Shown piece by piece: positions 46,477-54,642 of a stretch of 64,000 nt of DNA. The notes beneath the pieces are model-generated. The model worked only from the letters and a program-made list of their open reading frames with translations. It was not told where the DNA came from and made no database searches. The translations under genes were made by a program, and so were the position numbers. Source of the stretch: Eutrophocola sp964601805 (GTDB lineage: Bacteria > Pseudomonadota > Gammaproteobacteria > Pseudomonadales > Pseudohongiellaceae). The stretch lies in the NCBI GenBank assembly GCA_964601805.1, contig CAZROW010000001.1:72440-136439 (forward strand). The letters are read 5' to 3'. Numbering within the stretch: the first letter of the stretch is position 1; every line of letters begins with the position of its first letter.

Positions 46477-47448
46477 TTATTTCACCGGAATCTCGATATC
46501 GGCAAACACCGCCTGCAGTGATTCCCTGCTCCGGCTTGCCATGGCCGCTTCCACGCGGGCGCGGGTCAGGTGCGGGGCAAACATCTCGATAAAGTCATAC
46601 ATGTAACCGCGCAGGTAGGTTTCACGGCGAAAGCCGATGTTGGTGGTGCTGTAATCAAACAGGTGACTGGCATCCAGGGCCACCAGGTCATCATCACGTT
46701 CTTCCACCGCCATACTGGCCAGGATGCCTATCCCCAGGCCCAGGCGCACGTAAGTCTTGATGACATCCGCATCCACCGTGGTAAACACCACCTTCGGGTC
46801 CAGTCCCGCCCTCTGGAAAGCCTCATCGAGCTTGGAACGGCCGGTAAAGCCATAGACATAGGTAACGATGGGATGGGCTGCCACCTGCTCCAGGGTTAGT
46901 GTGCTCGACTGGCACAGGGCGTGATCCCTGGGTACCAGGATCGCCCGGTTCCAGTGAAAGCAGGGCATCATGACCAGGTCGTTGAACAATTCCAGGGCTT
47001 CGGTGGCAATGGCGAAATCTGCCGTACCGTCAGCAGCAAGCTGGGAAATCTGCATGGGCGAGCCCTGGTGCATGTGCAGACTGACATCCGGGTAGCGGCC
47101 GATAAAGCGCTTGATGACCTGCGGCAGGATATAGCGGGACTGGGTATGGGTCGTGGCAATCCCCAGGCTGCCCAGGTCAGCGGCCGTGAACTCCTGGGCT
47201 ATGGCCTCGATTCCATCCACTTTTCGAAGCACTTCGGAAGCAGCATCAAGGATTTTCTCACCGGCCGGCGTCAGGTGGCTCAGGTGCTTGCCATTGCGCA
47301 CGAAGATTTCCGTGCCCAGTTCCTGCTCCAGGGCCCGGATTTGCTTGCTGATGCCGGGTTGGGACGTGTACAGGGCCTGCGCTGCACGGCTGATATTGTA
47401 CTGGTGCCTGACGATTTCACAGGCGTAGCGCAATTGCTGGAGTTTCAT
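46477..47448 (-). CDS. cysB: LysR-type regulator CysB
   Basis: CysB activates sulfur-assimilation genes in response to N-acetylserine under sulfur limitation. The ATG at 47448, with AGGA seven bases before it, gives 323 residues starting MKLQQLRYACEIVRH. The helix-turn-helix covers about 18-45 (NISRAAQALYTSQPGISKQIRALE). Inducer-domain signatures are ATTHTQSRYILP, HMHQGSP, TYVYGFTGRS and IGFRRETYLRGYMYDFI. It diverges from the tauE-like permease gene across an AT-rich region with a perfect 12-bp inverted repeat. Confidence 0.94.
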   Translation of the reverse strand: MKLQQLRYACEIVRHQYNISRAAQALYTSQPGISKQIRALEQELGTEIFVRNGKHLSHLTPAGEKILDAASEVLRKVDGIEAIAQEFTAADLGSLGIATTHTQSRYILPQVIKRFIGRYPDVSLHMHQGSPMQISQLAADGTADFAIATEALELFNDLVMMPCFHWNRAILVPRDHALCQSSTLTLEQVAAHPIVTYVYGFTGRSKLDEAFQRAGLDPKVVFTTVDADVIKTYVRLGLGIGILASMAVEERDDDLVALDASHLFDYSTTNIGFRRETYLRGYMYDFIEMFAPHLTRARVEAAMASRSRESLQAVFADIEIPVK

Positions 47449-47473
47449 GGGCATTCCTGGCTGATTTATAGAC

Positions 47474-47533
47474 TTTTTATATTCTTTTTAGTTATATAAA
47501 TATATCAAATTATTATTATTCAGAATATAAAAA
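47474..47533. promoter_or_regulatory. Candidate CysB operator: spaced 12-bp perfect inverted repeat
   Basis: TTTTTATATTCT (47474-47485) and AGAATATAAAAA (47522-47533) are perfect complements about 36 bases apart. They lie in the strongly AT-rich divergent promoter region of cysB and the tauE-like gene. Size and placement suit a tetrameric LysR-type regulator contacting two half-sites. Confidence 0.6.
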
Positions 47534-47581
47534 TTCCTCTACAGTAGCCCCCTTCACTACTCCCGGCAGGCTTTTCTCCCG

Positions 47582-48400
47582 ATGTTTGATTTCCTCATCC
47601 TGGTGTTTTTCGGCGGTCTTGTCGGTTTTGCCGTGGGCCTGACCGGTGTGGGCGGCGGCTCCCTGATGACCCCTATCCTGCTGTTGATGGGTTATCCCGC
47701 GCCTGTTGCCATTGGTACTGACCTGCTTTATGCCGCCGTGACGAAGACCAGTGGTGCCCTGTTCCACCATCGCAAGCAGAACGTGGACTGGAAAGCCATG
47801 ATGCTCCTGGCCGGGGGCAGTATTCCCGTCTCGGTGGCCCTGTCCCTGCTGGTCAGGAACATGAACCTGGGCGAGAACGAAAATTACGAATCCCTGCTCA
47901 CGACCTTCCTGGGCATCATGCTGGTGCTTACGGCCCTGGTCATCGCGTTTCAGAAACACATTCAGCGCCGCATGAATGGCAACAGTAAAGCCTCGGAATT
48001 TTTCCCCCACGAAATGGTAGTACCGGAGTCCTCGCGTCCTCAGACCGCCATCGTCACCTTTGTGCTTGGCATGGTCCTGGGCGTCTGCGTGACCATGGCC
48101 TCTGTTGGCGCCGGTGCCATAGGTGCCGCCATCCTGTTCCTGCTGTATCCGCAATGGAAAGCATCGGTAGTGGTGGGTACGGGTATTGCGCATGCTGTCC
48201 CGCTGACGCTGGTGGCCGGTCTGGGCTACCTGGCCAATGGTCTTGTGGACATGACCTTGCTGGTCAGTTTACTGGTGGGCTCCCTGCCGGGCATCTACCT
48301 GGGCACCCATGTGGGGTCGTTATTTCCTGACAAGGTGCTACGAATCATCCTGGTACTGGCACTGCTGCTGCTCGGCCTGTACTTCTCCGTCCTGCACTAG
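47582..48400 (+). CDS. TauE/SafE-family sulfite or sulfur-compound permease
   Basis: The 272-residue membrane protein has about eight TM helices and the family repeat GLVGFAVGLTGVGGGSLMTPILL (positions 12-34). The second glycine-rich motif is MVLGVCVTMASVGAGAIGAA in the other half. Divergent from cysB and near cysH, it probably moves sulfate, sulfite or a related anion. Direction and substrate are not determined by sequence. Confidence 0.85.
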   Translation: MFDFLILVFFGGLVGFAVGLTGVGGGSLMTPILLLMGYPAPVAIGTDLLYAAVTKTSGALFHHRKQNVDWKAMMLLAGGSIPVSVALSLLVRNMNLGENENYESLLTTFLGIMLVLTALVIAFQKHIQRRMNGNSKASEFFPHEMVVPESSRPQTAIVTFVLGMVLGVCVTMASVGAGAIGAAILFLLYPQWKASVVVGTGIAHAVPLTLVAGLGYLANGLVDMTLLVSLLVGSLPGIYLGTHVGSLFPDKVLRIILVLALLLLGLYFSVLH

Positions 48401-48409
48401 GCCGCAGTT

Positions 48410-49321
48410 TCAGCTCTCACCACTGGCGATATTCGCAATGCCATGGGGCACATGGCCGGTAGCCACGTGTTCACGTGCCGACTCACAGTGTCCCTGCTGG
48501 TCATCAAAGAACACATCGGCATCATAGGCACGCAGGAACGCCCCTTTATCCTCACCACCGAGGAACAGGGATTCATCAATATTGATGTCCCACTTGCGCA
48601 GCGTACGCACGACCCGTTCATGGGCCGGTGCAGCCCGCGCGGTCACCAGGCAGGTACGGATTGGTGAATCGTCCGGTCCAAAATCCTGCTGCAGCATGTG
48701 CAGGGCTGACAGGAAATCCTTGAAGGGACCACCGGTCAGCGGCTCCTTGGCCGCCGCCCTTTCACTACGTGTGAACTCTTCCAGTCCCCGTGTTTTATAG
48801 ATCTTTTCTGCTTCATCGGAAAACAGTACCGCATCGCCATCAAAGGCAAAGCGTAATTTGTAGTCGTCTATATTGGCCTGCCTGGAATTGAGAATGGTGG
48901 CCGCGGCGATGCCGTTTTCCAGGGCAGTTCTCACGTCCTGACCATCGGTGGAAAGAAACAGGTGGGAGTTAAACGCGGAGATATAACGGTAAGGACTCGA
49001 ACCACCACAGAAGGCTGCCTTCTGGATATCCAGGTCATGCTGTTCTATGGAATTGAAAATACGCAGCCCGGTGTCAGCCGAGTTCCTGGACAACAGGATC
49101 ACTTCCACCCGCTGTTTGCCGATCAGGGTATTCAGGTTCAGCAGTTTCTTCACCAGGCTGAAGGCATCACCGGGTTCCAGGACTTCATCTTCGTGGTCGA
49201 TCTGGTACTGGCGGTACGCTTCCACGCCCTCGTTGACATAAACCTTGTGGGAATCATCCAGGTTAAACAGGGCCCTGGAGGAAATGGCAACGACAAGTTT
49301 CTTGGCTAAGGTGTCATTCAT
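48410..49321 (-). CDS. Cytosolic-type 5'-nucleotidase
   Basis: The 303-residue protein resembles the 5'-nucleotidase family that includes cytosolic nucleotidase I: VVAISSRALFNLDDSH at the start, VEVILLSRNSADTGLR, FLSTDGQDVRTALENGIAAA, LRFAFDGDAVLFSDEAE and LFLGGEDKGAFLRAYDADVFFDDQ. The Asp-rich motifs are of HAD type. It likely dephosphorylates nucleoside monophosphates in the cytoplasm. It converges with the permease gene, with 9 bases between stops. Confidence 0.87.
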   Translation of the reverse strand: MNDTLAKKLVVAISSRALFNLDDSHKVYVNEGVEAYRQYQIDHEDEVLEPGDAFSLVKKLLNLNTLIGKQRVEVILLSRNSADTGLRIFNSIEQHDLDIQKAAFCGGSSPYRYISAFNSHLFLSTDGQDVRTALENGIAAATILNSRQANIDDYKLRFAFDGDAVLFSDEAEKIYKTRGLEEFTRSERAAAKEPLTGGPFKDFLSALHMLQQDFGPDDSPIRTCLVTARAAPAHERVVRTLRKWDINIDESLFLGGEDKGAFLRAYDADVFFDDQQGHCESAREHVATGHVPHGIANIASGES

Positions 49322-49479
49322 GGTGACAGTTTACCACCATGTAAGTGCTTTCACTGCTTATTAACAGGAAGCATGATATCCCGTATAGGTTGTTATTTTG
49401 GGTATGTAGGTTGTGGCTGAAGCAGCGCCAACATAGTCATTCTCATTATTCGGGATGTGGGGATAGCTGCTGGTAGCGC

Positions 49480-49515
49480 GTAGGCCGGAAATGGCCCGAA
49501 GGGCCATCTCCGGCA
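49480..49515 (+). repeat. REP-like palindromic element, copy 1 of an inverted pair
   Basis: Begins GTAGGCCGGAAAT, has a hairpin GGCCC/GGGCC in the middle and ends ATCTCCGGCA. Copy 2 lies in the opposite orientation 28 bases downstream. Confidence 0.7.
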
Positions 49516-49543
49516 TGGGAACTCGCTCTAAAGTGGAATGGAC

Positions 49544-49575
49544 TGCCGGAGATTGCTGCGCAATTTCCGGCCTAC
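49544..49575 (-). repeat. REP-like palindromic element, copy 2 of an inverted pair
   Basis: The reverse complement starts GTAGGCCGGAAAT and ends ATCTCCGGCA, like copy 1, but the middle hairpin is TTGCGCAGCAA. Same ends with different stem sequence are typical of mobile palindromes. Confidence 0.7.
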
Positions 49576-49598
49576 AGGAATAGGCATCTGGCCGATAT

Positions 49599-50252
49599 TC
49601 AGGCACACGTGACACCGGTACCCCCCAGTCCGCAATAACCTGCCGGGTTCTTGGCCAGGTATTGCTGGTGGTAGTCCTCGGCATAGTAAAAGGTGTCCAG
49701 GAAACTGGATTCGGTGGTAATCACAGGATACCCCGCCCTGGTCAATGCTTTCTGGTAAGCCGCCTTGGATACGTTCAATGCAGCTTCCTGGCCGGGACGC
49801 GTGAAGTAGACACAGGAACGGTACTGGGTGCCGCGATCATTGCCCTGGCGCATGCCCTGGGTGGGATCATGGGACTCCCAGAAGGTTTGCAGCAACACAT
49901 CAAAGGTGATCACCTGCGGGTCAAAAACCACCAGTACCACCTCGCTGTGACCGGTCATGCCACTGCAGACTTCCTCGTAGGTGGGGTTGGGTGTGTAGCC
50001 TCCGGCATAACCCACCGCGGTACTGTACACACCAGGTAACTCCCAGAATTTGCGTTCTGCCCCCCAGAAACATCCCAGCCCGAACACGGCCTGTTCAAGC
50101 CCTTCAGGAAATGGTGGCGTTATCCGGTTGCCTGAGACATGATGTTTCTCGGATACCGGCAAGGGCTGATCCCTGCCTGGCAATGCATCTTGCTCTGAAA
50201 CCATTGTTCCCTTGTTGGCCCGTGCCTTAAGCACGGCATCCAGAAAAGCCAT
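49599..50252 (-). CDS. msrA: Peptide methionine sulfoxide reductase MsrA
   Basis: MsrA reduces methionine S-sulfoxide in proteins. The 217-residue protein has the catalytic Cys61 in GLGCFWGAERKF, then GGYTPNPTYEEVCSGMTGHSE at about 79-99 and HDPTQGMRQGNDRGTQYRS. It also has C-terminal resolving cysteines (NPAGYCGLGGTGVTCA). An N-terminal extension of about 45 residues precedes the domain, as in the longer E. coli-type enzymes. GGAG lies upstream of the start. Confidence 0.95.
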   Translation of the reverse strand: MAFLDAVLKARANKGTMVSEQDALPGRDQPLPVSEKHHVSGNRITPPFPEGLEQAVFGLGCFWGAERKFWELPGVYSTAVGYAGGYTPNPTYEEVCSGMTGHSEVVLVVFDPQVITFDVLLQTFWESHDPTQGMRQGNDRGTQYRSCVYFTRPGQEAALNVSKAAYQKALTRAGYPVITTESSFLDTFYYAEDYHQQYLAKNPAGYCGLGGTGVTCA

Positions 50253-50454
50253 ATGTTTCTCCAGTTTCTATCGTAATTTATTGAATAACAGGAATATTTC
50301 CTATTCAGCAGACCCATGCCGGAAGCTTAAAATTGGCATCATAGTCGGGCCAGGATACATTGAAAAGACCGGGGTGGTGCTTTATTCTTCTCCCGGTTCC
50401 TTTCCCGCATCAAAGTGAAAAATTCACTGCAGAGTCAGGACGTAACGGACAAGA

Positions 50455-51539
50455 ATGTATCTAGAATTTTTTGGCATGCGTGAGCTGCCGTTTACCCTGA
50501 CCCCCAACACGGATTTCTTCCTTGATCTGGATGGTCATCACCAGGCGCTGGAGGTTGTCCAGCTCGCCCTGGAAAGCGGTGAAGGCTTCATCATGATCAC
50601 CGGGGAAGTCGGCACAGGCAAGACCCTCCTCTGCCGTCGCCTGCTCAATACCATCAGTGATGACTTCATCACCGCCTACGTCCCCAATCCCTTCCTGACC
50701 CCCGACGGTCTCCTNNNNNNNNNNNNNNNNNNNNNNNNNNNNNNNNNNNNNNNNNNNNNNNNNNNNNNNNNNNNNNNNNNNNNNNNNNNNNNNNNNNNNN
50801 NNNNNNNNNNNNNNATGACTTCATCACCGCCTACGTCCCCAATCCCTTCCTGACCCCCGACGGTCTCCTACTCGCCCTGGCTGAAGAACTTGGTCTGGAT
50901 GTAGACCACGAAAAAGGCCGCCATCATGTTCTCGGCGAGATCAACAAGAAGCTCATGGAAATCAAGACTGCAGGCAAACAGGTGGTCTTCCTGCTTGATG
51001 AAGCCCAGGCCATGCCCGAAGAAAGCATCGAGGTGCTCAGGTTGTTGACCAACCTGGAAACTGAATCCGAAAAGCTCCTGCAGGTGGTGTTGTTCGGCCA
51101 GCCGGAACTTAATGACCTCTTGTCCAGGGATTCACTGCGCCAGTTGCGCCAGCGCATCACCTTTTCCTATGTCCTGCCAACGCTTACTCCCGAAGAGGTC
51201 GCCAGCTACATCAATCACAGGCTGAGCAAGTCCGGCTTTCCCGGCGTCAACCTGTTCAACCTCAAGGCGATCCAGGAACTGGCCCGGGCAAGTGCAGGCA
51301 TTCCCCGCCTGATCAATATCCTTTGTCACAAGTCCCTGCTGGTAGCCTACGGCCGTGGCGATACCAAGATCACTAACGTCCATGTCCAGCGCGCCATCAT
51401 GGACACCGAAGATGTCCGCATCGAGAAAAACTTCAACCGTGAAACCAGGCCTGCCGGTCCCGGCTGGAGCGGTGTCATCATCGCCGCCATCCTGGCAAGT
51501 GTCCTGACCTTTCTGGCTGTATATTTGCTGGATATCTAA
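50455..51539 (+). CDS. ExeA/MshM-family AAA ATPase, interrupted by a false assembly gap
   Basis: The 50660-50714 sequence is repeated exactly at 50815-50869 on the other side of 100 N. Merging the copies (50714 joined to 50870) restores one frame of 309 residues. The N-terminus MYLEFFGMRELPFTLTPNT and the P-loop GEVGTGKTLLCRRLL (about 50-64) match MshM of MSHA pilus systems and ExeA-type ATPases. Walker B is VVFLLDEAQ, with a C-terminal TM helix (about 288-306). Such ATPases support assembly of pilus or secretion structures in the cell wall. A second ATPase gene follows 89 bases later. Confidence 0.87.
50715..50814. other. False assembly gap flanked by 55-bp identical copies
   Basis: 100 N between 50660-50714 and 50815-50869, which are identical for 55 bases. 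Collapsing the copies keeps the reading frame, so no sequence is missing. Confidence 0.93.
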
Positions 51540-51628
51540 TACAATCATTCTCAAATCACCGGACAGGATCCGGCACCGGGAAATCGCCATGTCTTTCCGG
51601 ATTCCGCAATAAATAACAGTTTCACTAA

Positions 51629-52339
51629 ATGGTCTTAACCCAGGACAGTTATCTTCGCTTTGGTCCCTATCTGGATTTGATGACGGGGATACACACCGCC
51701 CTGAAAATCAACGAAGGCATCATCAAGGTAGTGGCCCCGGAGGGCTGCGGTAAAACCGTTTTCTGTCGTGAGTTGGTGCGGGACCTGGTCAACGATGGGC
51801 AGGAAGTCATTTTCTTTGAATCCCCACCTGAATCCGTCGACTACCTGCACAAGCGCATCCAGAGCGAACTGGATTTGCCCCGTGACAAGGATTTCACCCG
51901 TAGCCTGACCCAGTACCTGCTCGCCAAATCCCCGCCCAGGAACAAACTCACCCTCATCTATGACGATGCGGAAAAAATCAGCAAGGAAATCTTCATCCTC
52001 ATCCGCCTGCTCAATAATGTTCACAACGATGCCGAGACACTGGTCTCACAGGTGATTTGTGGTACCGACAGGCTGGACAAGGTGTTTGATGATCCCGACC
52101 TGCGATCCCTGACCCAGTACCTGAACCAGAGTTTCACCCTGCCGCCCATGACACGGGAAGAAATGGAAGACTTCTGCTCGGGTTATCTCCAGCAAGCCGG
52201 TATCACCAACAAGGCGCTGACCAGCAAACAGCTCATCGATATTTTCATGGCAGGCAAAGGCATGCCCGGCAAGACTATGGAATTGATGGCCCACCAGGTA
52301 TCAGTATCACAGGGTGCATCCTCAAGCCGGCTCCTCTGA
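51629..52339 (+). CDS. Divergent ExeA-like P-loop ATPase, probably 5' part of a frameshifted gene
   Basis: The 236-residue protein has Walker A APEGCGKT at 36-43, Walker B LTLIYDDAEK near 108-117 and the ExeA-type region LVSQVICGTDRLDKVF. The C-terminal winged-helix portion ends abruptly in SSSRLL. The plus-strand frame one base back is open immediately past the TGA and reads TGEDNEVSVADSV into the next gene, which has no good start of its own. A single-base indel near 52335 would join the two into a protein of about 585 residues: ATPase, linker, TM and periplasmic tail. Confidence 0.75.
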   Translation: MVLTQDSYLRFGPYLDLMTGIHTALKINEGIIKVVAPEGCGKTVFCRELVRDLVNDGQEVIFFESPPESVDYLHKRIQSELDLPRDKDFTRSLTQYLLAKSPPRNKLTLIYDDAEKISKEIFILIRLLNNVHNDAETLVSQVICGTDRLDKVFDDPDLRSLTQYLNQSFTLPPMTREEMEDFCSGYLQQAGITNKALTSKQLIDIFMAGKGMPGKTMELMAHQVSVSQGASSSRLL

Positions 52340-52431
52340 CCGGTGAGGACAACGAAGTCTCAGTAGCTGATTCGGTACCTGCACCCTCCTCATCAGCACG
52401 TGACGAAGTCGCTTCCCACTATGCCCGGGAA

Positions 52432-53391
52432 GTGGATCAGATCCTGGACGAAGATACCGGATACCAGAGCAAATTCCCGATGTATTTCAAACTGGTGCTG
52501 TCAGTGATCGTGGTGGTCTCCACCCTGGTACTGGCAGTGGTGCTATCCGGGGACAACGAGACAGTAAACGACCGTATTGCTGAAATACTGGCCGATGACT
52601 CCCCCCTGTATCTCGATGAGGTCGTCGACCCGGTGACTGTAGAGACGGCGCAAACCAGTGAACCCGATTTTGTCCCTGTTGATATGACTGATCCGGCACC
52701 AGATGTCATCGAGGAAAGCGTGACCCTGGCCAGTACCGATAACGTTCTCACCGAACCTGTTGCAGCACTCCCCTCACCAGTCGAGCCTGCAGTCAGCAAT
52801 GACCCCGAACCTGCCGACACCGAGTTGGCCAGTGCTGATGTTTCTTTTATCGAAGATCAAACGCCGGAGGCCGCATTAACAGAACCGGCAGAGGATGCAG
52901 TAACGCCTGGTATTGATCTGGAAGTTGACGAGACCATGCCGGATGCCGAACAGCTTGCCCTGGTGAATGAAGAATCCGCAACCGATGTTGTCACCGACGC
53001 GCCTGAAGTTGTTGAGGCGCAGGACCCGGCGCTTTCAACCACTGATGCACTGGACGCCGTGATTGCGGCATGGACTGAAGCCTGGCAGGCAGGCGACTTT
53101 GACGGTTATATCAGTGCCTATCACGAGGATTTCACGGCAACCAACTACGATTCACTCCAGGCATGGGAGACAGCCCGCAGGCCACGGGTGGAAGGTGTAT
53201 CAGGCATGATGATCAGCTATGACCGCTTTGACCTGGTCGCCGAGGATACCGGTCAGGCCACTGCCCGTTTCTGGTTGTCCTATTCCCGTGGCAATTACGC
53301 CGATGACACCCTGAAAGAAATCGTGTTCCTGAAGGAAGGCGAACAGTGGCGCATTGTCGAAGAGCGTAACCTGGAAATCATCGTCAAGTAA
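52432..53391 (+). CDS. Membrane-anchored acidic protein with C-terminal NTF2-like (Cds6-type) domain
   Basis: Taken alone from GTG 52432, 319 residues: a short cytoplasmic part, a TM helix (about 18-38), and a long Asp/Glu/Pro/Ala-rich periplasmic linker. A C-terminal NTF2-like domain follows (about 205-319: IAAWTEAWQAGDFDGYISAY, then WETARRPRVEG). Similar domains terminate some L,D-transpeptidase-family and TPR proteins of the cell envelope. Coding-like sequence in this frame continues upstream to about 52336 without any start codon, so the gene is probably the 3' part of the preceding ATPase gene. No clear ribosome site precedes the GTG. Confidence 0.65.
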   Translation: MDQILDEDTGYQSKFPMYFKLVLSVIVVVSTLVLAVVLSGDNETVNDRIAEILADDSPLYLDEVVDPVTVETAQTSEPDFVPVDMTDPAPDVIEESVTLASTDNVLTEPVAALPSPVEPAVSNDPEPADTELASADVSFIEDQTPEAALTEPAEDAVTPGIDLEVDETMPDAEQLALVNEESATDVVTDAPEVVEAQDPALSTTDALDAVIAAWTEAWQAGDFDGYISAYHEDFTATNYDSLQAWETARRPRVEGVSGMMISYDRFDLVAEDTGQATARFWLSYSRGNYADDTLKEIVFLKEGEQWRIVEERNLEIIVK

Positions 53392-53407
53392 TTCCGCTCG
53401 ACGACTC

Positions 53408-54640
53408 TCAATCCCCTTTATCCAGGGCGCTGGCCACATACTCAATCCAGTGCTTCACCGGTTTGCCTGCTCCTGCTGCCAGGTGACACTGGCAACCGAT
53501 ATTGGCGGTGGCCAGTTTGCTGTCCTGACCGGCCTTTGCCAGTGCTGCCAGTTTGTTTTTGCGCAAGGCCCTGGACATTGCCGGCTGGAACAGGGAATAG
53601 GTACCGGCCGAACCACAGCAAAGATGGCTATCCCTGACGGCAGGCACGTTGAACCCTAGGCGTGTTAACAGGGCTTCAGTCTGACCACCGAGCTGCTGTC
53701 CGTGCTGGAGTGTACAGGGACTGTGAAAGACCAGCGTTTCGTTACCGGGCACATTCAAGGGGTTTAAATCCTGGTCTGCCAGGTATTCACTGATATCCCG
53801 CACAGCGGCAACGACCCTGGCTGCCTTGTCGGCATATCCGGGATCTTCGGCAAGCACATGGCAATAATCCTTGATGAAATTGCCGCAACCACTGGCCGTG
53901 CTGATTACGGCTTCCGCGCCACTGTCCAGTTCTTCGATCAATTGGTCAATCAGGCGCCTGGCCCGAACCAGACCGGCAGGCTGCTGTCCAGAATGGTAGT
54001 GCATGGCACCGCAGCAGCTTTCATTGCCAAGCCGTAGACTGCGAATACCCAGTTCCCGCAAGACGATGGCCGTGGCGTTATTGGTGTCCGGGGACAATGA
54101 GGACTGTACACAACCATCCAGCAGAATCACTTTGCGCTCAGGGGTGTCACCCAGGAAAACCGGTGCACGGAATTCGGGTTTGCCCGGTAACTGTAGCGAC
54201 AGGCTCGCCGGCAGCAGTGCCCGAAACCATTGACCGGCTTTTACTGCCAAGGCAAACAACCGGGAAGCGCCAAGAACACGCAACAGGACGCCGCGACGCA
54301 GGCGGGTCAACAAGGGCGGTTTTACGGTTTGCGCCAGCATACCCTGGCCGATACCCAGCAGGCGGTGATACTGCACATTGGATGGACAGGTGGTTTCACA
54401 ACTCTGGCAACCCAGGCACCGGTCCAGGTGGGTGCGAGTGACCCCTGTTGCCTTGCCGGTTTCCAGGAACTCCTTGATCAGGTAAATGCGCCCGCGGGGA
54501 GAATCCAGTTCATTACCCGTTTCCAGGAAAGTCGGGCACGTGGCAGTACAAAATCCGCAGTGCACGCAGGAACGCAGGATGCGATCGGCTTCCTTGCCGG
54601 CGTCGGTATCGAGCAACTGGGGGGGCAAGTAGGTCTGCAT
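53408..54640 (-). CDS. glcF: Glycolate oxidase iron-sulfur subunit
   Basis: GlcF carries electrons from the flavoprotein subunits of glycolate oxidase. The 410-residue protein has two 4Fe-4S motifs (CVHCGFCTATCP near 26-37, CLGCQSCETTCP near 75-86) and two CCG-type domains with NESCCGAM and SHLCCGSAGTY. It is the last gene of pdxJ-glcDEF, starting two bases after glcE, and it converges with the NTF2-domain gene. Confidence 0.94.
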   Translation of the reverse strand: MQTYLPPQLLDTDAGKEADRILRSCVHCGFCTATCPTFLETGNELDSPRGRIYLIKEFLETGKATGVTRTHLDRCLGCQSCETTCPSNVQYHRLLGIGQGMLAQTVKPPLLTRLRRGVLLRVLGASRLFALAVKAGQWFRALLPASLSLQLPGKPEFRAPVFLGDTPERKVILLDGCVQSSLSPDTNNATAIVLRELGIRSLRLGNESCCGAMHYHSGQQPAGLVRARRLIDQLIEELDSGAEAVISTASGCGNFIKDYCHVLAEDPGYADKAARVVAAVRDISEYLADQDLNPLNVPGNETLVFHSPCTLQHGQQLGGQTEALLTRLGFNVPAVRDSHLCCGSAGTYSLFQPAMSRALRKNKLAALAKAGQDSKLATANIGCQCHLAAGAGKPVKHWIEYVASALDKGD

Positions 54641-54642
54641 GG

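Noticed and set aside
50660..50869. Genuine 55-bp direct repeats
   Set aside because: The copies abut a 100-N pad and merging them restores the reading frame, so they are one sequence duplicated by scaffolding.
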